DNA from: Lineus longissimus
Taxonomy: Eukaryota; Nemertea; Pilidiophora; Heteronemertea; Lineidae
Direction: 5' to 3'
DNA: 64,000 bases
NCBI RefSeq assembly: GCF_910592395.1
Contig: NC_088308.1
Location: forward strand, 21,033,501 to 21,097,500
The translations under genes were made by a program, and so were the position numbers. The notes under the pieces were generated by a model that saw nothing but the letters and a program-made list of their open reading frames with translations, was not told the origin of the DNA and did no database searches. Shown here piece by piece: positions 11,700-22,070 of the stretch; within the stretch, counting starts at the first letter, position 1, and every line of letters begins with the position of its first letter.

Positions 11700-12097
11700 C
11701 CCTGCCTTGGTCCTTTGCCTAGGAGAAAGAAACTTAAAGGTCTACAACGTTCTTTAAAAATATGAATTTGTAATTGAATTTACTATGAATACCAAGTTTA
11801 AACAAATTTGTATTCATAATAACCGCACTAGTAATGGCATTGTGTATTAGTGGATTTCTATTTAACTGGACCACAAGTAATTACGAACAGTGTACCCCTT
11901 TCTGTAATATCAGATCTTTTTCAAAAATGATTAGATCGCAAAATCATGACTTATTAATTTTTTCTGGAAAGCCTGAACAGTTCCCTAAAAGTCTCAATTA
12001 GAGTTATTAGCGTCGATGTCATGTTTATTTTTGACCGCTCTTTGGCGTATACCGCTTTTTATACAGAGATAAGTATTTATAATTATACACCGAAGCA

Positions 12098-12240
12098 AAT
12101 AGGCCTCAAATTGGCCTAGGTGACGGTGGTGCTGTCTCGCGGCAGAAAATTGAACTGAAATCTTCGCTCAAAATTTTCAGTTCTTCATTCTACCGCTAGA
12201 CAGCACTACTGTTGCCTCGGTCAATTTCCTTTGAAATGAG
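12098..12240. mobile_element. Foldback element with ~70 bp arms
   Basis: The two halves are imperfect reverse complements. The left arm (12098-12167) contains GTGGTGCTGTCTCGCGG and GAACTGAAA. The right arm (12170-12240) contains TTTCAGTTC and CCGCTAGACAGCACTACTG. Almost no spacer separates them. This is typical of a decayed foldback MITE. Confidence 0.65.
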
Positions 12241-12705
12241 CCTGGCACCAGCCTTTTTAATTAGGCCTTTCGCAATTTATTAAAAGACTTGCCGGTGCAG
12301 TAACAAAATGCCCCCCCCCCCTGGAAAAAGTGTCCGGCCCTATTGTATTGTGCAATATGGTTCTATAGAGACCCTGACCGTCAAATAGCTCAGAGATTGA
12401 AGTGCATAATAGAATCATTTTTGTTTCCCGGGCATTCTATCCTAGGACATTTTAAACTTCTACACCGGTAGGCCTATTGCCAATGAAATTAGACGCAGGG
12501 TAGGGGATTAAATGGGCCCTTGCGCAATATTTGCATTTTCAAGGCTTGTAATCTGCTGACTGGGTAACAGTTAAAATTATATAATTACCAGCTGGCAAAG
12601 TCCAAGCATCCTTGGTCATGTGAACAACACTTGGAACAGCTGGGCGCGGGCGGCCAAGACCGAGCGTTTTTCTTGCAACCTCCTTCATAATCAAGGTTTT
12701 CGCAC

Positions 12706-12777
12706 CCTGAGGAAATCAGGGATTAATGTTCGCTTCTCCGGCCCTGAAAGCGAATATTAACCCCTGATTTCCTCAGG
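12706..12777. repeat. Long hairpin, ~29-bp arms
   Basis: CCTGAGGAAATCAGGG..TTAAT.TTCGCTT pairs with AAGCGAATATTAACCCCTGATTTCCTCAGG across a short CTCCGGCCCTG loop. The stem has a few mismatches. It could be a foldback element remnant; no miRNA is recognised. Confidence 0.7.
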
Positions 12778-13289
12778 ATGGGTTTTCATGAAGACCTCGG
12801 GATGTTCACGGTCATCCCTGATGGGTCATTTGGTTTTCCCTGCGCTGGAGTCCGAGTAGCACCATATTGGGACAGACTGCTGTGAAAAGGCTCAACAACG
12901 TACGTTCTTGGAAAGACAGCATGGGTACATTGTTAAAAAATAATCGCATCCTCTCAGAGACGGCACAGAGGCGGTCATGCAGTAGGCCTATGCTCATGCA
13001 TATTTAGGCTATAGGACTATTCAAATGATTATTCACTCACACAACGTAGTGAGTGTAATGGTTACGTATACACTGTATGTAAAGTGTAAACAAAATGCAT
13101 TTTATATCCATCATGTCCATCGATTCTGAAAAAATTTGTGCAGACCCATGACAATTCTGGTTCCGGTATAGTTTTGTCGCATTCCATGTGGGCCGCGCAT
13201 TGGCCGATCCTGCATGCATGACGCACCGCACCCACAGTTACGACGTCGGACGTGAATCCCATTTGTTTGGCAATGTTTGCCTGTGTTTG

Positions 13290-13382
13290 ATAGTGTGGAC
13301 GGGTCCCCAAACATTCGCCAACATGATGTTGGCTCATGTTGGCCAACGATTGTTGGGGAATGTTTGCTAGTGTAGACCAGGC
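13290..13382. mobile_element. Foldback MITE
   Basis: CCCCAAACATTCGCCAACA (13305-13323) faces TGTTGGGGAATGTTTG (13351-13366), and the flanks ATAGTGTGGAC and CTAGTGTAGACCAGG have related sequence. The centre is rich in GTTGGC/GCCAAC motifs. It resembles a short transposon remnant without coding capacity. Confidence 0.5.
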
Positions 13383-15560
13383 TATATAGTTACTCTGCCA
13401 AACTCGAAAATATTCTGCAGCGAAAATCTCTTGTTTTTTACCACGCCCAGACAAATGGCTATTAAGCAGACGTTGCCTCTTCATCCGTAGCAACAGGTAG
13501 AGACAAAATTGATGTCATGATGATTTGATTTCAAAATCATTCGAAACAGTGCCTTGGTATTTTTCCATCCTTGGACGTTTACTCCTGTTTTGATAAACAC
13601 ATCCATAAAGATCGTTCTTAAATCTTTATTATTTCGTTCATTTGAAACATCCAGTAGAATGGTTTGTTTTCCTCGGGATCGAGCAAGAGGTCATTCCTAT
13701 GGCCGATATATCAAGTCGAGGAGGAAAGACTGTATTATTTCCCGCGGAGAAAGGAAATAATGTCGAACCATAAACGATGAATACGTGTTGTGATTAAACT
13801 CTTTGAAATACGCGACTTGTATTAAAGTTTATGGTTTCTGAATATGAACGCGGTGATGATTTATTCAAATTGCTACATGAAGATAATTTAATGTCGGCAT
13901 ATATAGGCTATATATGAATACCATGCTTTGTATGTGTGATGTCAAATGTGTCAAGAGAATGAAAAGATGAGAATTAATGTTTATCACACGACTATAACAA
14001 AACTTAGAGGAGTGTTGTCTGAGGATTTGAATTTGCATTCCTATAAAAAAGCAATCAAAAGGTCAGACTCTGCACAATAAGTCACATCGAGGTATGTCTA
14101 TTGAGGCGATGCATGATCGTACAAGTTTGAACCGAAGTAAAAGACATTTTTCTGTTCTATTTGGTTTTCTGTCTTGTTAAAATAGGTCTCTGTCATCAGT
14201 GTTCGGTTTGTTGTGCGGATATGTATTTACTATGAACTCAATGCATGCCAACTGGTTTCTAACTGGGAATGTCCCCGTTTACGGAAGGGGGGGGGACTGG
14301 TTATGCTTTTAGTGTTTGTAGGCCACAAACGAAAACACCCTACGCTTGCAATAGCCTATACATATATGAACAGTTTGTCTTTACTTTGACGACTACCATT
14401 AACTTGGATTAGTTAACTTCCTACGTCAAACACTGCAGCAGCAATCTGTTTGAGTCTAAAAGGGACAATATAGGCAGCAGCAAGATAAAGTTACACACAG
14501 TCGCCAATAGGGGTCTCTCATATCTCACAGTACGTCGAAATGATTCACCTTTGTACGAGGAATATATTTAGTGGTGAATTTGACATGACGGCCCTCACTG
14601 TGTATATTAGTCACCTGAGATGGCCAAATTAGCCCCTCTGCTCCTGCCTATAGTCCCCCTTTAATGACAAGATGCATTTAATTTAAGAAACATACACAAA
14701 TAGGCCTATCTAGGCTAGCAGGTGGAAAATTCAATGATTATTTCACCACAAAGAGCTGCTTCTGTCAGCAGATATGAGACAGCTACCGGGGCGGGCGGGG
14801 ACTATTTCTTTGTGGGGCCTTGTGGTTCAGCGTCTCCAAGGAATTCTATTTTTAGAGTCCAATGGGGGGGGGGCTTCCCCCAATGTACTGGCTAAATATG
14901 TCAGAAGGACGGGGTTTGGGGGTGCTCCCCATGTCAAACAGTTGTGTGAGTTCACTAGAGCTTGCTCTTTACATATTATATTGCATTTTTCAAATGGCTA
15001 AACTGGGTTGGCTGGATGCCTGAAAATGACCACCCTATTGCCTCCATCCCATTCATAACATGTAGCTTACAAGTTCCCTGCTCGAAATCGACACTTCTTC
15101 TGTATGTGCATGTAGGTCCAAGTGAATGGTACGTGTGTTGTTAGTTTGTGTGGGGGGGGGGGGGGAGGAGGGTGGTTGTCGGTCGATTGGGAGCCGGGAG
15201 GCTGAGATGGCGGATGGAGGGGGTATTGAGCTCGTAGGCCTAATTTCATCTGTGCCAGGGTCAATGATTCATTAAGGGTCATGGCTACCCGGGTTGTGCT
15301 TAGGTGTTCGTTCTTCCACATCTATTCACCTGACGGCGGGCTCCGATATATGGCTTATATTCAATCAAATGTTTTAGGAACAACCTAGCGCTGGACTTGT
15401 CTTCGGGCGGAATGATGTGATACCGGCAATGGTAGCAAATAGTTATGGACGTCAAGAGTCCTGAAACGACGACAACACTCCCGGCTTTGTTCCGCGCGCC
15501 GACATTTTTGTCTCGTCTAATAAATTCCTTCTATTACACCATTGAAGTTTCAAAGTAATC
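13383..15560. other. Intergenic, no gene seen; upstream of cofilin
   Basis: No domain is recognised. G runs at 14287-14295, about 14863-14872 and 15152-15165 are the main features. The last few hundred bases are expected to hold the cofilin promoter and 5' UTR, but I see no clear TATA box or initiator. Confidence 0.55.
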
Positions 15561-16625
15561 ATGGCCAGCGGTGTAAAAGTTGATAATGAAGTTGTCGAAA
15601 TGGCGCAAGCGTTTAACAACGGAAGCGCCCGGGATAAATATGCTTTTCTTACGGTGAGAATCGCTGATGATAAAAAGTCCATCATTTGGGACGAGAAGGA
15701 AAGTGTTACCAAAATAGATGCCGGTATGCTCACAACAAAACCTGTTCCAGATGAGTTGGCGGAAGAAGAGGAAAACAAACGTTATGCTGCCTTTAGAAAT
15801 CAACTAAACGCGGAAGTTCCGAGGTGGTACATGTACGACTGCTTCAGAGTGATAGGTCCTAGCCGCAGAAAAAAAGATCAAGTAATTTGGGTTCATTGGT
15901 AAGCTCATGAGATTCGATCCGCGTCCAGTCATCAATCCCCTTTTTTCCAAATGTCCCTGTACTACCTAGGGTCGGGAAAACAAAAAGCATAAAGCTCAGC
16001 TTTACGATAGGGTCTGTTTTCCCCGACCCAATGGCCTAGGTAGGCCTATAGTCCTAGGGCTTAGGTGGTACGGGTGTATCCAGCAAAGGCCTATTCAGGT
16101 TATCCTAAACTAGTAGTAAACAGCGTCCACGAGGTTTAAAAGCAAGTTTAATTTTCAGTCATCTAAATCATTAATGTTGTCCGAGATGTATCTATCAACG
16201 GGCATCCAGCCAATAGATTGTTTGAAGTAGAATTGTCATCATGAAATTATATTTCTATATTATCTCGGTTCAAAGAAGTTGTCTGTTCTTAAAGCCAAAA
16301 AATCGCCCTTATTGCCGTTAATTAGACTTCTTTAACTATGCACAAATGACTGCATCATGCATGGGATACGCCACCCTCAATGGCTGCGCGCTGGTTTGTT
16401 TGACCAGCCAGGTTATGTTGTTTGATTGAATCTACATATCACTAAATAGCTTGGATTTTTACTTCTTTCTCTTGTAGGTGTCCTGATACAGGCCACGTGA
16501 AACAGAAAATGTTGTACGCAGCATCTAAAGATGCCTTCAAGAAGGCAGTAGATGCAAAGATAATGATCGAGTGCTCGGATTTCGATGACATTGATCACGA
16601 TCGACTTCTTTCTATTCTCAAATAA
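15561..16625 (+). CDS. ADF/cofilin actin-depolymerising factor (complete, two exons)
   Basis: Exons 15561-15898 and 16478-16625 join across a GTAAGC..TTGTAG intron within a Trp codon (phase 2), giving 161 aa; ADF/cofilins are usually 140-170 aa. The protein starts MASGVKV, with Ser3 in the position phosphorylated by LIM kinases in animal cofilins. It then shows the ADF-homology pattern: DDKKSIIWDE (about 37-46), PRWYMYDCFRV (about 87-97), KDQVIWVHWCPDTGHVKQKM (105-124) and the actin-binding helix start MLYAASKDAFKKAV (124-137). The family severs and depolymerises actin filaments in the cytosol. The first ATG is used; it opens the family-typical N-terminus. The middle (about 58-75, PVPDELAEEEENKR) is more acidic than in vertebrate cofilins. 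Which paralogue this is cannot be told. The intron carries a hairpin repeat at 15962-16043. Confidence 0.93.
15962..16043. repeat. Hairpin element in the cofilin intron
   Basis: CTACCTAGGGTCGGGAAAAC on the left pairs with GTTTTCCCCGACCC..CCTAGGTAG on the right. An inner palindrome TAAAGCTCAGCTTTA forms the apical part. It is about 82 bp long and probably a small foldback element. Confidence 0.7.
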
Positions 16626-17343
16626 GAGAGTTTCAAGAAACGAAGTGCTTTGTGAAGAGGCTGTCGAATAGAGCTTAGTGGATCAACGCAATCGTAGTTT
16701 AATTGTAGTGGATACAATGAGTTTCTTCCGGTTATTGGAAACTTCCATCTGTCCATGTTGACGTGCAGAACTTGGGACCTGTTTTTGATAGTTATCAAAA
16801 CATGCTTTGAATCGATGGACCAAACGAATGTATGCTTCGGAAATTGTCAACAAACTATGGATGAATTTTATGTCATGTGTGGTTAAATCCTGCAAAAAAA
16901 TGTTCAACTGGTCTGGTCCCAGAGATCAAGACATTGGTGCATGTGACTTATTTTTGGGAAAACAAATCAAATTTGGTTGATACAAAAAACTGGGGGCTGA
17001 AAACTGAATGTTTCTGAAGACCACATCATAACAAGAATTCGCCTAAGTTTACTGATCCATTGCAAATATTCTGGTACTTGCAGTTAGCTTTATGCTTAAT
17101 TTCGTTAGTAGGGCATGTGATTTGCCCCCTTTTTTTATTGGGTAGTCCCCGCCTGCTGACAGTATGCCATTGTAAGGTGACGGTGTGTTTACAAAAAGTC
17201 ATGGATGTAAACAGAACTCTTTTTATTTGAAGGAATTCATTGACCTTTCCTCACTTGAGTTATGAAAACATATATTCAGCACATTATCACATCAACAATT
17301 CTGCTTAATATGTGTTAGACTTCCTGTAAAAAAAGAAAATCAT

Positions 17344-17403
17344 AAAAAGTTGAGAATATTTGGTCATTTAATGGGTAATGGTACCAAATATTCTCAACTT
17401 TTT
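17344..17403. repeat. Perfect 21-bp-arm hairpin
   Basis: AAAAAGTTGAGAATATTTGGT (17344-17364) is followed after 18 bases by its exact reverse complement (17383-17403). The outer flanks keep weak A-rich/T-rich pairing. The size matches a small pre-miRNA-like hairpin or a young foldback element. No known miRNA is recognised. Confidence 0.85.
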
Positions 17404-17631
17404 TGGATTATTTCCTCTTTTATTCAGAGTCTGAAACTGATTATTAATATATTTGGTTTAAGTTAATGACATTGCTTGATTCAGAAATATATAAAAATAA
17501 TTTGTTTGCCAACATATTTTACAAGAGATTTGGTTGGCAGTTTAGAATAGCAGAACAATTCTTGTGTGGTGGCTAGAAGTTTTTACTACACTGTAGTAAA
17601 GTGTCTCGCTATCTAATCTCCAAGTAAAGCC

Positions 17632-17795
17632 CTTGCAGTAACTTCAGAATGTATAGTATTGTTGTTCTGGTAGTCTCACAATCAATGAAAGGCTCTTGCA
17701 GTGACTTCAGAATGCATGCTATTGATGTTGTTCTGGTAGTCTGGTAGCATTCACTTCAGTATGCTAATACATGATATTGCTGTAGTTCTGGTATT
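17632..17795 (+). repeat. Three-copy ~60-bp tandem repeat
   Basis: CTTGCAGTRACTTCAGAATG..TATTG..GTTCTGGTAGTCT starts at 17632 and again at 17695, and a more diverged third copy (CACTTCAGTATG..TATTGCTGTAGTTCTGGTA) follows from about 17752. Confidence 0.7.
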
Positions 17796-18779
17796 ACTAT
17801 TAGGTTTCAAAATGATCAGATATATCACTGACACATTTTTATGTAAGTTCAACAAAATTGTAGGTATACAGCTTGCTAGTAATGTATCTTTTATTGGTTT
17901 ATACCCACCGGTGTACTGCTTGAATTGCACAGTGTTGATACAAAAATGAAGGAATTTATAACTGCCACTATGAACCATCTACATACATCTAGTATCTTGT
18001 AGGCCCAACCCGATCTCACCTGTCACCAGCAAGTATTAACTTCCATTTCACCAATACCAGGAGAAGCATAATCATTGAACTGTTTTCCTCAACTTTTAAA
18101 AGTGGTCTGGTAGTAAGACATTTTTTGGTCTGGTGGTTCAACTTTTTTATAGAAAAGCCATCTTCAAATCAAATATGGCCCGGTTGTATGTCTTAATGGG
18201 CTGGAGGTACAAAATAAGATTCAATTTCGGTTTGGTGGCCGCTCGAACTCCCAATAGTGGAGTGGCAGTGGAGAACACTGGAACTCCCTTGTCAATGTAA
18301 CCAATCAATCCATATCATTTATCTATTCTACTTTTTTTCAACCGTGATTGTGTCATATCTAGGTAAATACCTCGAAGTTGTATTTAGAGGGGCATTTAGT
18401 CATGCTTTAAGATTTGAATGGGAGGGGATCCCTTGCTATCCCTCGCAGTGCCAATCTCACCAATTTTCTATTGTGTATCAGTATCTGTTATTTTTCCTGT
18501 TTTCAACCTATTGCTTTTTTTCGATGAAACGAGTGCACATGAAACTTGATTAAATCAACAGCTAGGTCTTAAAAATCATATGTGTTGTTTTTCTATCTCT
18601 CATGTTCTATTAAGACGTTTCATGAGAAGAGGTGAAATTTCACTACGTTGATCCCATGGCTGCTGTCTGTTGTTGAGACCATCTCATTTTTGCAAATTCG
18701 ATAAGAGCTCGGTCTGATTACCTGCCTAAGATAGTCTGATTCCGAATGGTTAGGAGTTGTGTTCTAAAAGGATGTATAA

Positions 18780-21700
18780 TGAATTGTCCTAAATGGGCTG
18801 TTTCTTGTCCCAGTTGCTTTTTGCTTTGTCACAGAGTCATCCAAGCAAAAGGGATGAATGTCATCCAAAATGACTGTCCCTTTTCCCACTCCCTTTTACA
18901 GAGTCCCAAGCAATATGGATGATTGTTGTCCTAAGTAAAATTGACTGTCCCTTGTCCCAGTTGCTTTGTCTCGGAGGCACCCATGCATTAAGGATGGTTG
19001 TCCTCCTGAACAGGATGTTCCTTGTCCTGGTTGCTTCGTCTCCAAAGCAATAGTTGTTTAAACTCCCAAGTCGCCCTTGCAATGAGGATGGTTGTCCTCC
19101 TAAAGGGGTTGGTCCTAGTTGCTTCGTCACATAGCTTCCCAATGGCCAAGCAATAAGGATGAATTCTGTCCTAAGTAATGGACTGTCCATTCGTCCTAGT
19201 TGTATGGTCCCGGATTCGCCAAAGCAATGATGACTGTCGTCCTAAATTGGATGTTCCGTCCTCGTTGCTTTGTCCGAGTCTCCCAAGCAATAAGGATAAG
19301 AATGTTGCCCTACTTTAATGGGTTGTCCCTTCATCCAAGTCGAATGGTGTCGGAGTCGCTGATGCAGTGAGGATGGTTTTCCTCCTGAATTGGTTGTTCC
19401 TTGTCCTCATCATTGCTTCGACAGAGTCTCCCAAGCAATAAGGATAAGAATGTTGCCCTACGTTTATGGACTGTCCCTTCGTCCTAGTTGAATGGTCTCG
19501 GAGTCGCCGATGCAGTGAGGATTATTGTCCTCCTATATTGGTTTTCCTTGTCCTCATCATTGCTTCGACAGAGTCTCCCAAGCAGTAAGGATAAGAATAT
19601 TGCCCTACGTTTATGGACTGTCCCTTCGTCCTAGTTGAATGGTCTCGGAGTCGCCGATGCAGTGAGGATGGTTGTCCTCCTATATTGGTTGTTCCTTGTC
19701 CTCATCATTGCTTCGACAGAGTCCCCCAAGCAGTAAGGATAAGAATGTTGCCCTACGTTTATGGACTGTCCCTTCGTCCTAGTTTAATGGTGTCGGAGTT
19801 GCCGATGCAGTGAGGATGGTTGTCCTCCTATATTGGTTGTTCCTTGTCCTCATCATTGCTTCGACAGAGTCTCCCAAGCAGTAAGGATAAGAATGTTGCC
19901 CTACGTTTATGGACTGTCCCTTCGTCCTAGTTGAATGGTGTCGGAGTCGCCGATGCAGTGAGGATTATTGTCCTCCTATATTGGTTTTCCTTGTCCTCAT
20001 CATTGCTTCGACAGAGTCTCCCAAGCAGTAAGGATAAGAATATTGCCCTACGTTTATGGACTGTCCCTTCGTCCTAGTTGAATGGTGTCGGAGTCGCCGA
20101 TGCAGTGAGGATGGTTGTCCTCCTATATTGGTTGTTCCTTGTCCTCATCATTGCTTCGACAGAGTCCCCCAAGCAGTAAGGATAAGAATGTTGCCCTACG
20201 TTTATGGACTGTCCCTTCGTCCTAGTTGAATGGTCTCGGAGTCGCCGATGCAGTGAGGATGGTTGTCCTCCTAAATTGGTTGTTCCTTGTCCTCATCATT
20301 GCTTCGACAGAGTCTCCCAAGCAATAAGGATAAGAATTTTGCCCTACTTTAATGGACTGTTCCTTCGTCCTAGTTGAATGGTCTCGGAGTCGCCGATGCA
20401 GTGAGGATGGTTGTCCTCCTAAATTGGTTGTTCCTTGTCCTCATCATTGCTTCGACAGAGTCTCCCAAGCAATAAGGATAAGAATTTTGCCCTACTTTAA
20501 TGGACTGTCCCTTCGTCCTAGTTGAATGGTCTCGGAGTCGCCGATGCAGTGAGGATTATTGTCCTCCTATATTGGTTTTCCTTGTCCTCATCATTGCTTC
20601 GACAGAGTCTCCCAAGCAGTAAGGATAAGAATGTTGCCCTACGTTTATGGACTGTCCCTTCGTCCTAGTTGAATGGTGTCGGAGTCGCCGATGCAGTGAG
20701 GATGGTTGTCCTCCTATATTGGTTGTTCCTTGTCCTCATCATTGCTTCGACAGAGTCTCCCAAGCAGTAAGGATAAGAATGTTGCCCTACGTTTATGGAC
20801 TGTCCCTTCGTCCTAGTTGAATGGTGTCGGAGTCGCCGATGCAGTGAGGATGGTTGTCCTCCTATATTGGTTGTTCCTTGTCCTCATCATTGTTTCGACA
20901 GAGTCTCCCAAGCAGTAAGGATAAGAATGTTGCCCTACGTTTATGAACTGTCCCTTCGTCCTAGTTTAATGGTGTCGGAGTCGCCGATGCAGTGAGGATG
21001 GTTGTCCTCCTATATTGGTTGTTCCTTGTCCTCATCATTGCTTCGACAGAGTCTCCCAAGCAGTAAGGATCAGAATGTTGCCCTACGTGTATGGACTGTC
21101 CCTTCGTCCTAGTTGAATGGTGTCGGAGTCGCCGATGCAGTGAGGATGGTTGTCCTCCTATATTGGTTGTTCCTTGTCCTCATCATTGCTTCGACAGAGT
21201 CTCCCAAGCAGTAAGGATAAGAATGTTGCCCTACGTTTATGGACTGTCCCTTCGTCCTAGTTGAATGGTGTCGGAGTCGCCGATGCAGTGAGGATGGTTG
21301 TCCTCCTATATTGGTTGTTCCTTGTCCTCATCATTGCTTCGACAGAGTCTCCCAAGCAGTAAGGATAAGAATGTTGCCCTACGTTTATGGACTGTCCCTT
21401 GGTCCCCGAATGGTTTCGGATTCGCCCATGCAATAAGGATGGTTGTCCTCCTATATTGGTTGTTCCTTGTCCTCATCATTGCTTCGACAGAGTCTCCCAA
21501 GCAGTAAGGATAAGAATGTTGCCCTACGTTTATGGACTGTCCCTTCGTCCTAGTTGAATGGTGTCGGAGTCGCCGATGCAGTGAGGATGGTTGTCCTCCT
21601 ATATTGGTTGTTCCTTGTACTCATCATTGCTTCGACAGAGTCTCCCAAGCAGTAAGGATAAGAATGTTGCCCTACGTTTATGGACTGTCCCTTGGTCCCC

Positions 21701-22070
21701 GAATGGTTTCGGATTCGCCCATGCAATAAGGATTGTTGTCCGCATAAATGGGTTCTTTGTTCTAGTTGCTCCGTCACATTGTCTCCCAAGCAATGATGAT
21801 GAATGTAGCCCTAAGTAATGGACTGTCCTTTCGTCCTAGTTGCTTTGTCTCGGAGGCGCCCTTACAGTCTTAAATGGGGCTTGTCCTTGTTGCTTTGACA
21901 GAGTCTCCCGAGTAATAATGATGAATGTTGCCTTGGCAATGGACTGTCCCTTCGTCCAAGTTGCATGGTCTCGGAGGCGTCCTTGCAATAAGGATGACTG
22001 TCGTCCCAAAATTGACCGTCCCTTGTCCTAATTGTTATATTGTCCTTGGACAGATTGTGATGGATCCTCC
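18780..22070. repeat. Satellite array, 148-bp dimeric unit, ~3.3 kb
   Basis: The phrase ATGGACTGTCC(C) recurs at 19178, 19318 (ATGGGTTGTCC), 19466, 19613, 19761, 19909, 20056, 20204, 20352, 20500, 20647, 20795, 20943 (ATGAACTGTCC), 21091, 21239, 21387, 21532, 21680 and 21818. Spacing is 147-148 bp for most units, and 138-145 bp near the ends. Each unit has two related halves of about 72 and 76 bp, both of the form GG.TGT.CCTT.GTCCT..GAGTC.CC.A.GCAGT.AGGAT. The flanks (about 18780-19178 and 21818-22070) hold diverged repeats with a 70-80 bp spacing. Unit length is not a multiple of three, so the ORFs inside are accidental. Confidence 0.93.

Larger units (their letters stand above)
16626..18780. 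other. Intergenic, no gene seen
   Basis: The 3' UTR of the cofilin gene must begin here, but I see no AATAAA close to the stop and cannot place its end. A perfect 21-bp hairpin (17344-17403) and a short tandem repeat (17632-17795) are the only structures noted. Confidence 0.55.

Noticed and set aside
19613-21818. Repeated ~65-codon ORFs (MDCPFVLVEW..)
   Set aside because: They are the same satellite unit read again. The unit is not a multiple of three and each ORF stops in the next unit.
18780-22070. CRISPR-like direct repeats
   Set aside because: Units are contiguous 148-bp satellite monomers without unique spacers, in an animal genome.
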